Below, one piece after another: positions 35,222 to 43,296 of a stretch of 64,000 bases of DNA; the stretch's first letter is position 1, and every line of letters begins with the position of its first letter. Where the stretch lies: NCBI RefSeq assembly GCF_005938625.1, contig NZ_VCNJ01000056.1:1-64000 (forward strand), read 5' to 3'. This DNA comes from Pseudomonas fluorescens. GTDB taxonomy: Bacteria; Pseudomonadota; Gammaproteobacteria; Pseudomonadales; Pseudomonadaceae. The position numbers were made by a program, and so were the translations under genes. The notes under the pieces are model-generated. The model had not been told where the DNA came from and did not search any database. It was given only the letters and a program-made list of their open reading frames with translations.

Positions 35222-35241
35222 CATACTTTATATGTATAAAA
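35222..35241. promoter_or_regulatory. Near-palindromic AT-rich site upstream of brnT
   Basis: CTTTATATGTATAAAAAAG contains a near-palindrome (TTATA-TG-TATAA). It sits where an autoregulatory BrnA operator and the promoter -10 would be expected. No binding motif is known to me with certainty, so this is inference. Confidence 0.35.
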
Positions 35242-35391
35242 AAGAGTGCGACCGCGCCGTCGGTCGCCATGAACACTTCAGCCTAGTGGGCGTTGGCGCA
35301 GACACAGAAGCGCATGTGTTGCCGGATTTGTGGGGGATGCAAGCGGCGGGATAGAAGCTTGGGTGGCTACCTATCCATTTTGTGACTGATA

Positions 35392-35405
35392 AGTTGTATA
35401 CAACT
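35392..35405. promoter_or_regulatory. Perfect 14-bp palindrome upstream of the NCS2 permease
   Basis: AGTTGTATACAACT equals its own reverse complement and lies 67 bases before the permease ATG. The core TTGTATACAA is the form of operators of FadR-type GntR regulators. No GntR gene is in the window, so the regulator would act from elsewhere. Confidence 0.55.
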
Positions 35406-35471
35406 CTATGGACATTTGTCACGAGTATTGAATACAGTGTGCGCATAACAAAAACCAGGGAACCCCCCACC

Positions 35472-36995
35472 ATGAAAACGCCCCATGTTTCACACCAACG
35501 GCCCGAGGATGAAAATCTCGGGGTCGGCGCGAATATGGCTTACGGCCTGCAACATGTTCTGACCATGTACGGCGGTATCGTTGCGGTGCCACTGATCATC
35601 GGCCAGGCGGCCGGCCTGTCGCCGGCGGACATTGGTTTGCTGATTGCTGCTTCATTGTTTGCGGGGGGGCTGGCGACACTGCTGCAAACCCTGGGTCTGC
35701 CGTTTTTTGGCTGTCAGTTGCCGCTGGTTCAGGGCGTGTCGTTCTCCGGCGTGGCGACCATGGTCGCGATCGTCAGCAGCGGCGGGGAGGGCGGCTTCCA
35801 GTCGGTGCTCGGCGCGGTGATTGCCGCCTCTTTGATCGGGTTGCTGATCACACCGGTATTCTCCCGTATCACCAAGTTCTTTCCGCCGCTGGTCACCGGC
35901 ATCGTGATCACCACCATCGGCCTGACGCTGATGCCGGTGGCCGCACGCTGGGCGATGGGCGGCAACAGCCACGCGCCGGACTTCGGCAGCATGCAGAACA
36001 TTGGTCTGGCGGCGGTCACGCTGGTGCTGGTGTTGCTGCTGAGCAAGGTCGGCAGCTCGACCATCTCGCGTCTGTCGATTCTGTTGGCCATGGTGATCGG
36101 CACGGTGCTGGCGGTGTTCCTTGGCATGGCGGATTTCTCCAGCGTCACCACCGGGCCGATGTTCGGCTTCCCGACGCCGTTCCATTTCGGTATGCCGACC
36201 TTCCACTTCGCCGCGATCCTGTCGATGTGCATCGTGGTCATGGTGACGCTGGTAGAGACTTCGGCAGACATTCTGGCGGTCGGTGAAATCATCGGCACCA
36301 AGGTCGATTCCAAGCGCCTGGGCAATGGTCTGCGCGCGGACATGCTGTCGAGCATGTTTGCGCCGATTTTCGGTTCGTTCACCCAGAGTGCCTTCGCCCA
36401 GAACGTCGGGCTGGTGGCGGTCACCGGGATCAAGAGCCGTTACGTGGTGGCTACTGGCGGTATCTTCCTGGTGATCCTTGGCCTGCTGCCGTTCATGGGG
36501 CGGGTCATTGCTGCAGTGCCGACTTCGGTACTCGGCGGCGCCGGTATTGTGCTGTTCGGTACGGTGGCGGCGAGTGGTATCCGCACGCTGTCGAAGGTTG
36601 ATTACCGCAACAACGTCAACCTGATCATTGTTGCCACCTCGATCGGTTTCGGCATGATCCCGATTGCCGCGCCGAACTTCTACGATCACTTCCCTAGCTG
36701 GTTCGCGACCATTTTCCACTCGGGCATCAGCTCGTCGGCGATCATGGCGATTCTGCTCAACCTGGCGTTCAACCACTTCACCGCCGGTAACTCGGATCAG
36801 CAATCGGTGTTTGCGGCGGCGGAAGAGCGGACCCTGCGCTATCGCGATCTGGCGGCGCTGCGTGAAGGCGATTACTTCAGCGACGGCAAATTGCACGACT
36901 GCGATGGCAAGGAAGTGCCAGTGATCGAGCCGGATGATCACGATCACGGACATGGCGCGCCGAAAGCGCAGGTGAAAAGCAGCGAGCATGTCTGA
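35472..36995 (+). CDS. NCS2-family xanthine/uric acid/uracil permease
   Basis: Proton-coupled nucleobase importer with about 12-14 membrane segments over 507 residues. NCS2 motifs are visible: GLQHVLTMYGGIVAVPLIIG near the N terminus, QLPLVQGVSFSG, and the signature around QSAFAQNVGLVAVTGIKSRY. The latter, and the longer His/Asp-rich tail (DDHDHGHG), fit the purine (xanthine/urate) branch better than UraA. The ATG at 35472 was chosen on NCS2 N-terminal length. A palindromic operator lies upstream and a strong terminator follows. Confidence 0.9.
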   Translation: MKTPHVSHQRPEDENLGVGANMAYGLQHVLTMYGGIVAVPLIIGQAAGLSPADIGLLIAASLFAGGLATLLQTLGLPFFGCQLPLVQGVSFSGVATMVAIVSSGGEGGFQSVLGAVIAASLIGLLITPVFSRITKFFPPLVTGIVITTIGLTLMPVAARWAMGGNSHAPDFGSMQNIGLAAVTLVLVLLLSKVGSSTISRLSILLAMVIGTVLAVFLGMADFSSVTTGPMFGFPTPFHFGMPTFHFAAILSMCIVVMVTLVETSADILAVGEIIGTKVDSKRLGNGLRADMLSSMFAPIFGSFTQSAFAQNVGLVAVTGIKSRYVVATGGIFLVILGLLPFMGRVIAAVPTSVLGGAGIVLFGTVAASGIRTLSKVDYRNNVNLIIVATSIGFGMIPIAAPNFYDHFPSWFATIFHSGISSSAIMAILLNLAFNHFTAGNSDQQSVFAAAEERTLRYRDLAALREGDYFSDGKLHDCDGKEVPVIEPDDHDHGHGAPKAQVKSSEHV

Positions 36996-37012
36996 CCGCT
37001 GTAGCTGAATAG

Positions 37013-37050
37013 AAAAGGGCCGATCTGTCAGCGCAGGTCGGCCCTTTTCG
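37013..37050 (+). terminator. Terminator of the NCS2 permease
   Basis: An 11-bp stem AAAAGGGCCGA/TCGGCCCTTTT with a T run, 18 bases past the stop. Confidence 0.9.
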
Positions 37051-37056
37051 TTGGTA

Positions 37057-37140
37057 GATCAAAAGATCGCAGCCTGCGGCAGCTCCTACATGAGAACACC
37101 AATCCCTGTAGGAGCTGCCGAAGGCTGCGATCTTTTGATC
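37057..37140. repeat. REP-type palindrome (family A)
   Basis: Two inverted units (GATCAAAAGATCGCAGCCTG.. and ..CTGCCGAAGGCTGCGATC), here in tail-to-tail order, between the permease terminator and the tRNA-Asn terminator. Confidence 0.87.
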
Positions 37141-37154
37141 TTTTCAAGCGCCCA

Positions 37155-37190
37155 CAAAAAAGCCCCTGAACCTTGCGATTCAGGGGCTTT
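37155..37190 (-). terminator. Terminator of tRNA-Asn
   Basis: On the minus strand a 10-bp stem (AGCCCCTGAA/TTCAGGGGCT) is followed by TTTTTT, a few bases past the tRNA 3' end. Confidence 0.9.
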
Positions 37191-37196
37191 GCTATT

Positions 37197-37272
37197 TGGC
37201 TCCACAACCTGGACTCGAACCAGGGACCCAATGATTAACAGTCATTTGCTCTACCAACTGAGCTATTGCGGA
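37197..37272 (-). tRNA. tRNA-Asn (GTT)
   Basis: A 76-base cloverleaf on the minus strand. The acceptor TCCGCAA pairs with TTGTGGA, the discriminator is G and the CCA is encoded. D arm AGCTCAGTTGGTAGAGC, anticodon loop CTGTTAA with anticodon GTT, T arm GGTTCGAGTCC. A promoter lies just upstream (TTGACT at 37305-37310, TAACAT at 37283-37288, 16-base spacing). Confidence 0.97.
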
Positions 37273-37282
37273 ATTGGTGCGT

Positions 37283-37310
37283 ATGTTACTGATTCAAAAA
37301 GAGAAGTCAA
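37283..37310 (-). promoter_or_regulatory. Sigma-70 promoter of tRNA-Asn
   Basis: TTGACT-N16-TAACAT on the minus strand, ending 10 bases before the mature tRNA 5' end. Confidence 0.6.
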
Positions 37311-37457
37311 GCGTGAGATGTAAAAAACTGCGATTCATCAGGATGGACGGTGGTTTGTCAGCGATTGGCGGTTACCAGAACCGTAGCAGAGGTCTACCAT
37401 GGCCGCCCGGAAGTGGTCACACGCGCTACCGGCCATTCGCCGAAAAGGTACGCGCCA

Positions 37458-37496
37458 TGAATCATTCAAACCGCAACAACGAGGTGCTCGCATGAG
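37458..37496 (+). CDS. Possible 12-codon leader ORF overlapping the next gene
   Basis: ATG at 37458 opens MNHSNRNNEVLA and ends in a TGA that overlaps the next ATG as ATGA. This may be translational coupling or chance; the ribosome site GAGG of the next gene lies within it. No visible relatives. Confidence 0.2.
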
Positions 37497-37722
37497 CATC
37501 GCGCAAATCAGCCTGCCTAAAGGGGTAGGCCCACACGCCGAAAAACTCTTCGACGCAATTACCCAGGCCAGCACCGCTGAAGAACTGAACCGTGCCGGCG
37601 GCAAGGCCGAAGGGTTTGTCCTCGGTCTGGAAAGTACCAAGGCAATCAAAAGCCAGATCGCCGAATCGCTGTACGTCGTCTATGACGATGCCGCGACTCA
37701 GCGCGCGACTGAATTGGCTTAA
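37492..37722 (+). CDS. Small conserved hypothetical protein
   Basis: A 76-residue soluble protein (MSIAQISLPKGVGPHAEKLF.., AGGKAEGFVLGLESTKAIKS, ending ATQRATELA) with a GAGG ribosome site eight bases before the ATG. I do not recognise a characterised family. Composition is normal for the chromosome and it is predicted to be alpha-helical. It converges on the small membrane protein gene with a 4-base overlap. Confidence 0.65.
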   Translation: MSIAQISLPKGVGPHAEKLFDAITQASTAEELNRAGGKAEGFVLGLESTKAIKSQIAESLYVVYDDAATQRATELA

Positions 37723-37919
37723 CTGCCGAAGGTGATAGTGCCCAGCATCAGTTTGGCGTAGGCCGCAGTGGCCGCCAGTTGCACCAGCCACAGCACCAGG
37801 CCACCCAGGAACACCCCGGCGGCGACTTGCAGCACCAGGCTTTTTTCGCGTTTGGCCGATGTGCGAGGGATAAAATCATCCAGATCGTCACGGTCGGCGC
37901 GCAGGTTGTCGTTTTTCAT
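37719..37919 (-). CDS. Small membrane protein
   Basis: A 66-residue product with a charged N terminus rich in Asp and Arg (about residues 1-27) and one long hydrophobic stretch that may make one or two membrane passes (about 29-60). No function can be assigned. Its stop overlaps that of the small gene on the plus strand. Confidence 0.6.
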   Translation of the reverse strand: MKNDNLRADRDDLDDFIPRTSAKREKSLVLQVAAGVFLGGLVLWLVQLAATAAYAKLMLGTITFGS

Positions 37920-37958
37920 TAGGGTTCTCGCAGAATTCTTGGGTTAACTCATCACTAA

Positions 37959-37982
37959 TGTGGGAGCAGGCTCGCTCCCACA
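37959..37982. repeat. Half REP palindrome (family C)
   Basis: A short inverted repeat, TGTGGGAGC..GCTCCCACA, between the small membrane protein gene and the tyrB terminator. Confidence 0.7.
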
Positions 37983-38032
37983 ATTAAATCTGTGTGCAGT
38001 TTAGAGGGAATGTTGCATTCCTTCGGACAAAT

Positions 38033-38064
38033 AAAAACGGGAAGCCCAAAGGCTTCCCGTTTTT
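38033..38064 (-). terminator. Terminator of tyrB
   Basis: A 14-bp stem AAAAACGGGAAGCC/GGCTTCCCGTTTTT with a four-base loop, just past the stop codon on the minus strand; T-rich on the exit side. Confidence 0.92.
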
Positions 38065-38079
38065 CATCACGCGGCGAAA

Positions 38080-39276
38080 TCAGATGACCTGAACGATCGC
38101 ATCCGTCACAGCCTTGATGTTGCTCTGGTTCAGTGCAGCCACGCAGATGCGGCCGGTGTCCAACGCGTAGATGCCGAACTCGTTACGCAGGCGATGCACT
38201 TGCTCAGTGGTCAGGCCGGAGTAGGAGAACATGCCGCGCTGACGACCAACGAAGCTGAAATCGCGGCCCGGGGCTTTCTCGGCCAGCATATCAACCATCT
38301 GTGTGCGCATGCCGCGAATGCGCAGGCGCATTTCGGCCAGCTCGGCTTCCCACTGCGCACGCAGTTCCGGGCTGTTCAACACAGCGGCGACGATGCTCGC
38401 ACCGTGGGTCGGCGGGTTGGAGTAGTTGGTACGGATAACGCGTTTGACTTGCGACAGTACGCGCGCGCTTTCTTCTTTCGACTCGCTGATGATCGACAGG
38501 GCGCCAACGCGCTCGCCGTACAGCGAGAACGACTTGGAGAACGAACTCGACACGAAGAAAGTCAGGCCGGATTCAGCGAACAGACGCACGGCAGCGGCGT
38601 CTTCATCGATGCCGTCGCCGAAACCCTGGTAAGCCATGTCGAGGAACGGCACGTGACCTTTGGCTTTAACCACTTCCAGCACGTTGTTCCAGTCCGCCGG
38701 GGTCAGGTCGACGCCGGTCGGGTTGTGGCAGCAAGCGTGGAGGATGATGATCGAGCCGTTCGGCAGAGCGTTGAGGTCTTCGAGCATGCCGGCACGGTTA
38801 ACGTCGTGGGTGGCAGCGTCGTAGTAACGGTAGTTCTGCACCGGGAAACCGGCGGTTTCGAACAGCGCGCGGTGGTTTTCCCAGCTCGGGTCGCTGATCG
38901 CCACAACGGCGTTCGGCAGCAGTTGCTTGAGGAAGTCGGCACCGATTTTCAGGGCGCCAGTACCGCCGACGGCCTGAGTGGTGATCACGCGACCGGCGCT
39001 GATCAGCGGCGAGTCGTTGCCGAACAGCAGCTTTTGCACGGCCTGGTCGTAGGCGGCGATGCCATCGATCGGCAGGTAACCGCGCGACGCGTGTTGAGCA
39101 GCGCGAACGGTTTCGGCTTCGATCACGGCGCGCAGAAGTGGAATTCGCCCCTCTTCGTTGCAATACACACCCACGCCCAGGTTGACCTTGGTGGTCCGGG
39201 TATCGGCGTTGAATGCTTCGTTGAGGCCCAGGATTGGATCGCGGGGTGCCATTTCGACAGCGGAGAACAGGCTCAT
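38080..39276 (-). CDS. tyrB: Aromatic/aspartate aminotransferase
   Basis: A PLP-dependent class I aminotransferase of 398 residues, of the family that transfers amino groups between aspartate or aromatic amino acids and 2-oxoglutarate. Motifs: KVNLGVGVYCNEEGRIPLL, HACCHNPTGVDLT, FLDMAYQGFGDG and the PLP lysine in SSSFSKSFSLYGERVGAL. It lies divergent from uvrB, as in many pseudomonads. Tyrosine versus aspartate preference cannot be read directly. Confidence 0.9.
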   Translation of the reverse strand: MSLFSAVEMAPRDPILGLNEAFNADTRTTKVNLGVGVYCNEEGRIPLLRAVIEAETVRAAQHASRGYLPIDGIAAYDQAVQKLLFGNDSPLISAGRVITTQAVGGTGALKIGADFLKQLLPNAVVAISDPSWENHRALFETAGFPVQNYRYYDAATHDVNRAGMLEDLNALPNGSIIILHACCHNPTGVDLTPADWNNVLEVVKAKGHVPFLDMAYQGFGDGIDEDAAAVRLFAESGLTFFVSSSFSKSFSLYGERVGALSIISESKEESARVLSQVKRVIRTNYSNPPTHGASIVAAVLNSPELRAQWEAELAEMRLRIRGMRTQMVDMLAEKAPGRDFSFVGRQRGMFSYSGLTTEQVHRLRNEFGIYALDTGRICVAALNQSNIKAVTDAIVQVI

Positions 39277-39613
39277 TATTGCGGCGGCTCTGAATGGAGA
39301 ATGGAGGGACGTGTCGCGCTCCAGCCGGATGCACTAGAGCGGTGCACAAACGGGGAGCTAGTATAGAGGCCATTACTGAACAATGGCGACAGGCGATTCG
39401 GCTTTTACGGTAAGTTTTTCCGATTATTTCTTGACCGTTAGTCGACTGCCCGTGTCAGAGTCTTTACCGGATGTAGGACGTTTGCCTTGAAAGGTGAGGC
39501 AATCGCCACCACATTGAGCACAATCCAGCTTTTTTCTTGCGCGACACCGGTCGTTTGCGGTCGTCCCCGTGGTGCTCCGCTTTGCTCGGAAAGCCACGAT
39601 CCCAGAGGTGTAT
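39277..39613. other. Intergenic region between tyrB and uvrB
   Basis: 337 bases between divergent genes. A TTGACC at 39429-39434 could be a -35 element for uvrB. I looked for a LexA box (CTG-N10-CAG) and found only a CTG-N11-CAG near 39376, which does not fit. No small ORF or repeat was recognised. Confidence 0.5.
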
Positions 39614-41629
39614 ATGTCCGAATTCCAGCTCGTCACCCGCTTCGAGCCCGCCGGCGATCAGCCGGAAGCCATTCGCCAATTGGTCGAGGGTATCGAAGCC
39701 GGGCTGGCGCACCAGACGCTGCTCGGTGTGACCGGCTCGGGCAAGACCTTCAGCATCGCCAATGTCATCTCGCAGATTCAGCGCCCGACGCTGGTGCTGG
39801 CGCCGAACAAGACCCTCGCCGCGCAGCTTTACGGCGAGTTCAAGGCGTTCTTCCCGAATAACGCGGTCGAGTATTTCGTTTCCTACTACGACTACTATCA
39901 GCCCGAAGCCTATGTGCCGTCGTCCGACACCTTCATCGAGAAGGATGCATCGATCAACGACCACATCGAGCAGATGCGCCTGTCCGCGACCAAAGCGCTG
40001 CTCGAGCGAAAAGACGCGATCATCGTTACCACGGTGTCGTGCATCTACGGTCTGGGTAGCCCGGAAACCTATCTGAAGATGGTCTTGCACGTCGATCGCG
40101 GCGACAAACTCGATCAGCGTGCGCTGCTGCGGCGTTTGGCCGATCTGCAATACACCCGCAATGACATGGATTTTGCCCGTGCGACGTTCCGTGTGCGTGG
40201 CGATGTCATTGACATTTACCCGGCGGAATCCGACCTGGAAGCGATCCGCATCGAGCTGTTCGACGACGAAGTCGAAAGCATTTCCGCATTCGACCCGCTG
40301 ACCGGCGAAGTCATCCGCAAGATGCCGCGCTTCACGTTCTACCCGAAGAGCCACTATGTGACGCCACGGGAAACCCTGCTCGACGCTATCGAACACATCA
40401 AGGTCGAATTGCAGGAGCGTCTGGAATACCTGCGCAGCAACAACAAACTGGTCGAAGCCCAGCGGCTGGAGCAGCGCACCCGTTTCGACCTGGAAATGAT
40501 TCTCGAGTTGGGCTACTGCAACGGCATCGAAAACTACTCGCGCTATCTGTCCGGGCGTCCGGCCGGCGCTGCACCGCCGACGCTCTACGATTACCTGCCG
40601 GCCGATGCCTTGCTGGTGATCGACGAATCCCACGTCAGCGTGCCGCAGGTCGGCGCGATGTATAAGGGCGACCGTTCGCGTAAGGAAACCCTCGTCGAAT
40701 ACGGCTTCCGTTTGCCTTCCGCGCTGGACAATCGGCCAATGCGTTTTGACGAGTGGGAAGGGGTCAGCCCGCAGACCATTTTTGTCTCGGCGACCCCGGG
40801 CAATTACGAAGCCGAACACGCCGGAAGGGTGGTCGAGCAAGTGGTGCGGCCGACTGGTCTGGTCGACCCGCAGGTTGAAGTGCGTCCGGCGTTGACTCAG
40901 GTCGACGATCTGCTCTCGGAAATCGGCAAACGTGTGGCGGTCGAGGAACGGGTGCTGGTCACCACGCTGACCAAGCGCATGGCCGAAGACCTTACCGATT
41001 ACCTCGCCGACCACGGTGTGCGCGTACGTTATTTGCACTCGGACATCGACACCGTCGAGCGCGTGGAAATCATCCGTGACCTGCGCCTCGGCACCTTTGA
41101 CGTGCTGGTGGGGATCAACCTTCTGCGAGAAGGTCTGGACATGCCGGAAGTGTCGCTGGTGGCAATTCTCGACGCAGACAAGGAAGGCTTCCTGCGTTCC
41201 GAGCGCTCGCTGATCCAGACCATTGGCCGGGCGGCGCGGAACCTCAATGGTCGGGCGATTCTCTACGCCGATCGCATGACCGGTTCGATGGAGCGCGCGA
41301 TTGGCGAGACCGAGCGTCGTCGTGACAAGCAGATAGCGTTCAACCTGGAAAACGGCATCACCCCGCGCGGTGTGATCAAGGATGTCGCCGACATCATGGA
41401 AGGCGCCACTGTGCCGGGCTCGCGCAGCAAGAAGCGCAAAGGCATGGCCAAAGCCGCCGAAGAAAACGCCAAGTACGAAGCCGAACTGCGCTCGCCGAGC
41501 GAGATCACCAAACGCATTCGCGCGCTGGAAGAGAAGATGTATCAGCTGGCGCGGGATCTGGAGTTTGAAGCGGCGGCGCAGATGCGCGACGAGATTGCCA
41601 AACTGCGCGAGCGGCTTTTGGCTGTGTAA
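39614..41629 (+). CDS. uvrB: Excinuclease ABC subunit B
   Basis: Nucleotide excision repair helicase-like subunit that verifies damage with UvrA and recruits UvrC. The ATG at 39614 follows GAGGTG and gives 671 residues. Walker A is GVTGSGKTF. The beta-hairpin region is YFVSYYDYYQPEAYVP. Helicase motifs include LLVIDESHVSVPQ, SATPG, LREGLDMPEVSLVAILDAD and QTIGRAARN. The C-terminal UvrC-binding coiled coil is at about 630-668 (EKMYQLARDLEFEAAAQMRD). Complete and intact. Confidence 0.98.
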   Translation: MSEFQLVTRFEPAGDQPEAIRQLVEGIEAGLAHQTLLGVTGSGKTFSIANVISQIQRPTLVLAPNKTLAAQLYGEFKAFFPNNAVEYFVSYYDYYQPEAYVPSSDTFIEKDASINDHIEQMRLSATKALLERKDAIIVTTVSCIYGLGSPETYLKMVLHVDRGDKLDQRALLRRLADLQYTRNDMDFARATFRVRGDVIDIYPAESDLEAIRIELFDDEVESISAFDPLTGEVIRKMPRFTFYPKSHYVTPRETLLDAIEHIKVELQERLEYLRSNNKLVEAQRLEQRTRFDLEMILELGYCNGIENYSRYLSGRPAGAAPPTLYDYLPADALLVIDESHVSVPQVGAMYKGDRSRKETLVEYGFRLPSALDNRPMRFDEWEGVSPQTIFVSATPGNYEAEHAGRVVEQVVRPTGLVDPQVEVRPALTQVDDLLSEIGKRVAVEERVLVTTLTKRMAEDLTDYLADHGVRVRYLHSDIDTVERVEIIRDLRLGTFDVLVGINLLREGLDMPEVSLVAILDADKEGFLRSERSLIQTIGRAARNLNGRAILYADRMTGSMERAIGETERRRDKQIAFNLENGITPRGVIKDVADIMEGATVPGSRSKKRKGMAKAAEENAKYEAELRSPSEITKRIRALEEKMYQLARDLEFEAAAQMRDEIAKLRERLLAV

Positions 41630-41633
41630 GGAG

Positions 41634-41737
41634 GATCGTTCCCACGCTCTGCGTGGGAATGCAGCCCCGGACGCTCCGCGTCCGCTGTGACGCAGAGCGT
41701 CACCGGAGTCATTCCCACGCGGAGCATGGGAACGATC
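41634..41737. repeat. REP-type palindrome pair (family B)
   Basis: Outer arms GATCGTTCCCACGCTCTGCG and complement with an inner inverted repeat, between the convergent uvrB and emrB genes. Same family as 17402-17514. Confidence 0.85.
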
Positions 41738-41745
41738 AGTTACAG

Positions 41746-43296
41746 TTAGTGGGATTCCCCAGCCTTCAATCCTTGTGGCAATTTCTTGGTCAACAAGATC
41801 GCCAACATGCTGATCCCCAACGCAATCCCGACAAAGTGAAACGCATCGTTGTAAGCCATGATCGCCGCCTGCTGATGGACGATCTCACTCAGCTTGCCCA
41901 GCGCCGCCGTATCACTGCCAAACCGGTCCGTCATCGATGCCAGGCGCTCGGCCACCTGCGGATTGGTCGGCACCACCGCCTCGCGTAAATAATCGAAGTA
42001 AGTCTTGGTGCGCGCGTCCAGCAGCGTTGCCAGCAGAGCAATGCCGATCGCACCGCCAAGGTTACGCAGAATGTTGAACAGACTCGACGCCGACCCCGCG
42101 TCCTGCGGCAGGATGTACGCCGTGGCAATCAGGGAAATGGTCACCATGATCAACGGCTGCCCCAGCGCGCGAATGATCTGAATCTGATTGAACTGCGGCC
42201 CGGCGAAATCCGGGTTGAGCACCCCCGACGAAAAACTTGCCAGACCAAACAAGCCAAACCCGAGCGTGCACAGCCATTTTGGCGAAATGAACTTCATCAG
42301 TTTCGGCACCAGCGGAATCAAAAACAGCTGCGGCACGCCCATCCACATGATCACTTCGCCGATCTGCAGGGCGTTGTAGTTCTGGATCTGCGCCAGGTAC
42401 AGCGGCAACAGATAAATCGAGCCGTACAACCCGACACCCATGCCCAGGCTGGAAATACTCGATAAACCAAAGTTGCGGTTGCGCAGGATGCCGAGGTTGA
42501 TCAGCGGATTCGGTTTGGAGATCTGCACGATCACAAAGGTGATCAAACTCACTAGAGCAATACTGCCCAACGTCACGATCAGGCTCGATTCCAGCCAGTC
42601 CTTGCGATGGCCTTCCTCAAGAAAAACCTGCAAGCAACCAAGACCAATGCCGAGCGTGAGGATGCCGGTGTAGTCGGTGCTTTTCAGCAGTTCCCAGTGC
42701 GCTTCTTTCTTCTCCAGTCCGTACATCAACCCGGCGATCATGATCAGGCCCGGCGGGATGTTGATGTAGAAGATGTATTCCCAACCCCAGTTTTCCGTGA
42801 GCCAGCCGCCCAGCGTCGGGCCGATGGACGGGGCGAACGTGGCGGTCATGGCGAACATCGCCATGCCCTTGGCGCGGTGGTGTTCGGGGAGTTTGATCAG
42901 GGTCAGGGTGAACGCCAACGGGATCAGCGCGCCGCCGGTAAAGCCCTGCATGGCACGAAAGACGATCATGCTCTCCAAGCTCCAGGCCATCGAGCACAGC
43001 AGCGAGGAAACCAGAAAGCCCAGCGACACCCACACCGCCAGACGTCGCGCCGACAGCAGCTGCACCAGCCACGCGGTCAGCGGGATCATGATGATTTCCG
43101 CGACCAGATAGGAGGTGGAAATCCACGAGCCTTCTTCCAGCGTCGCCGACAAGGCGCCCTGAATATCTTTCAAAGAAGAGTTGGTGATCTGGATATCGAG
43201 CACGGCCATAAAGGCGCCGAGCATCACGCTCATCACCGCAATCCAATCGCGCCGGGTCGGTTCGCCGACCGGGCGGATCAGCGAATCACCGGCCAT
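41746..43296 (-). CDS. emrB: DHA2-family multidrug transporter, EmrB type
   Basis: A 14-segment major facilitator permease of 516 residues, proton-driven. Motifs: AVLDIQITNSSLKDIQGALS in the first segment, SYLVAEIIMIPLTAWL, and motif C in GPTLGGWLTENWGWEYIFYI. Its start overlaps the emrA stop by 11 bases, so the two are one operon. With EmrA and an outer-membrane channel (not here) it would export hydrophobic toxins. Substrate unknown. Confidence 0.9.
   Translation of the reverse strand: MAGDSLIRPVGEPTRRDWIAVMSVMLGAFMAVLDIQITNSSLKDIQGALSATLEEGSWISTSYLVAEIIMIPLTAWLVQLLSARRLAVWVSLGFLVSSLLCSMAWSLESMIVFRAMQGFTGGALIPLAFTLTLIKLPEHHRAKGMAMFAMTATFAPSIGPTLGGWLTENWGWEYIFYINIPPGLIMIAGLMYGLEKKEAHWELLKSTDYTGILTLGIGLGCLQVFLEEGHRKDWLESSLIVTLGSIALVSLITFVIVQISKPNPLINLGILRNRNFGLSSISSLGMGVGLYGSIYLLPLYLAQIQNYNALQIGEVIMWMGVPQLFLIPLVPKLMKFISPKWLCTLGFGLFGLASFSSGVLNPDFAGPQFNQIQIIRALGQPLIMVTISLIATAYILPQDAGSASSLFNILRNLGGAIGIALLATLLDARTKTYFDYLREAVVPTNPQVAERLASMTDRFGSDTAALGKLSEIVHQQAAIMAYNDAFHFVGIALGISMLAILLTKKLPQGLKAGESH

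Noticed and set aside
35652..36989. A minus-strand open frame opposite the NCS2 permease
   Set aside because: Extreme His/Arg/Asp bias and no domain. The plus strand has a full NCS2 protein.
39364..39392. A LexA box upstream of uvrB
   Set aside because: Only CTG-N11-CAG was seen near 39376; LexA needs CTG-N10-CAG with an AT core.
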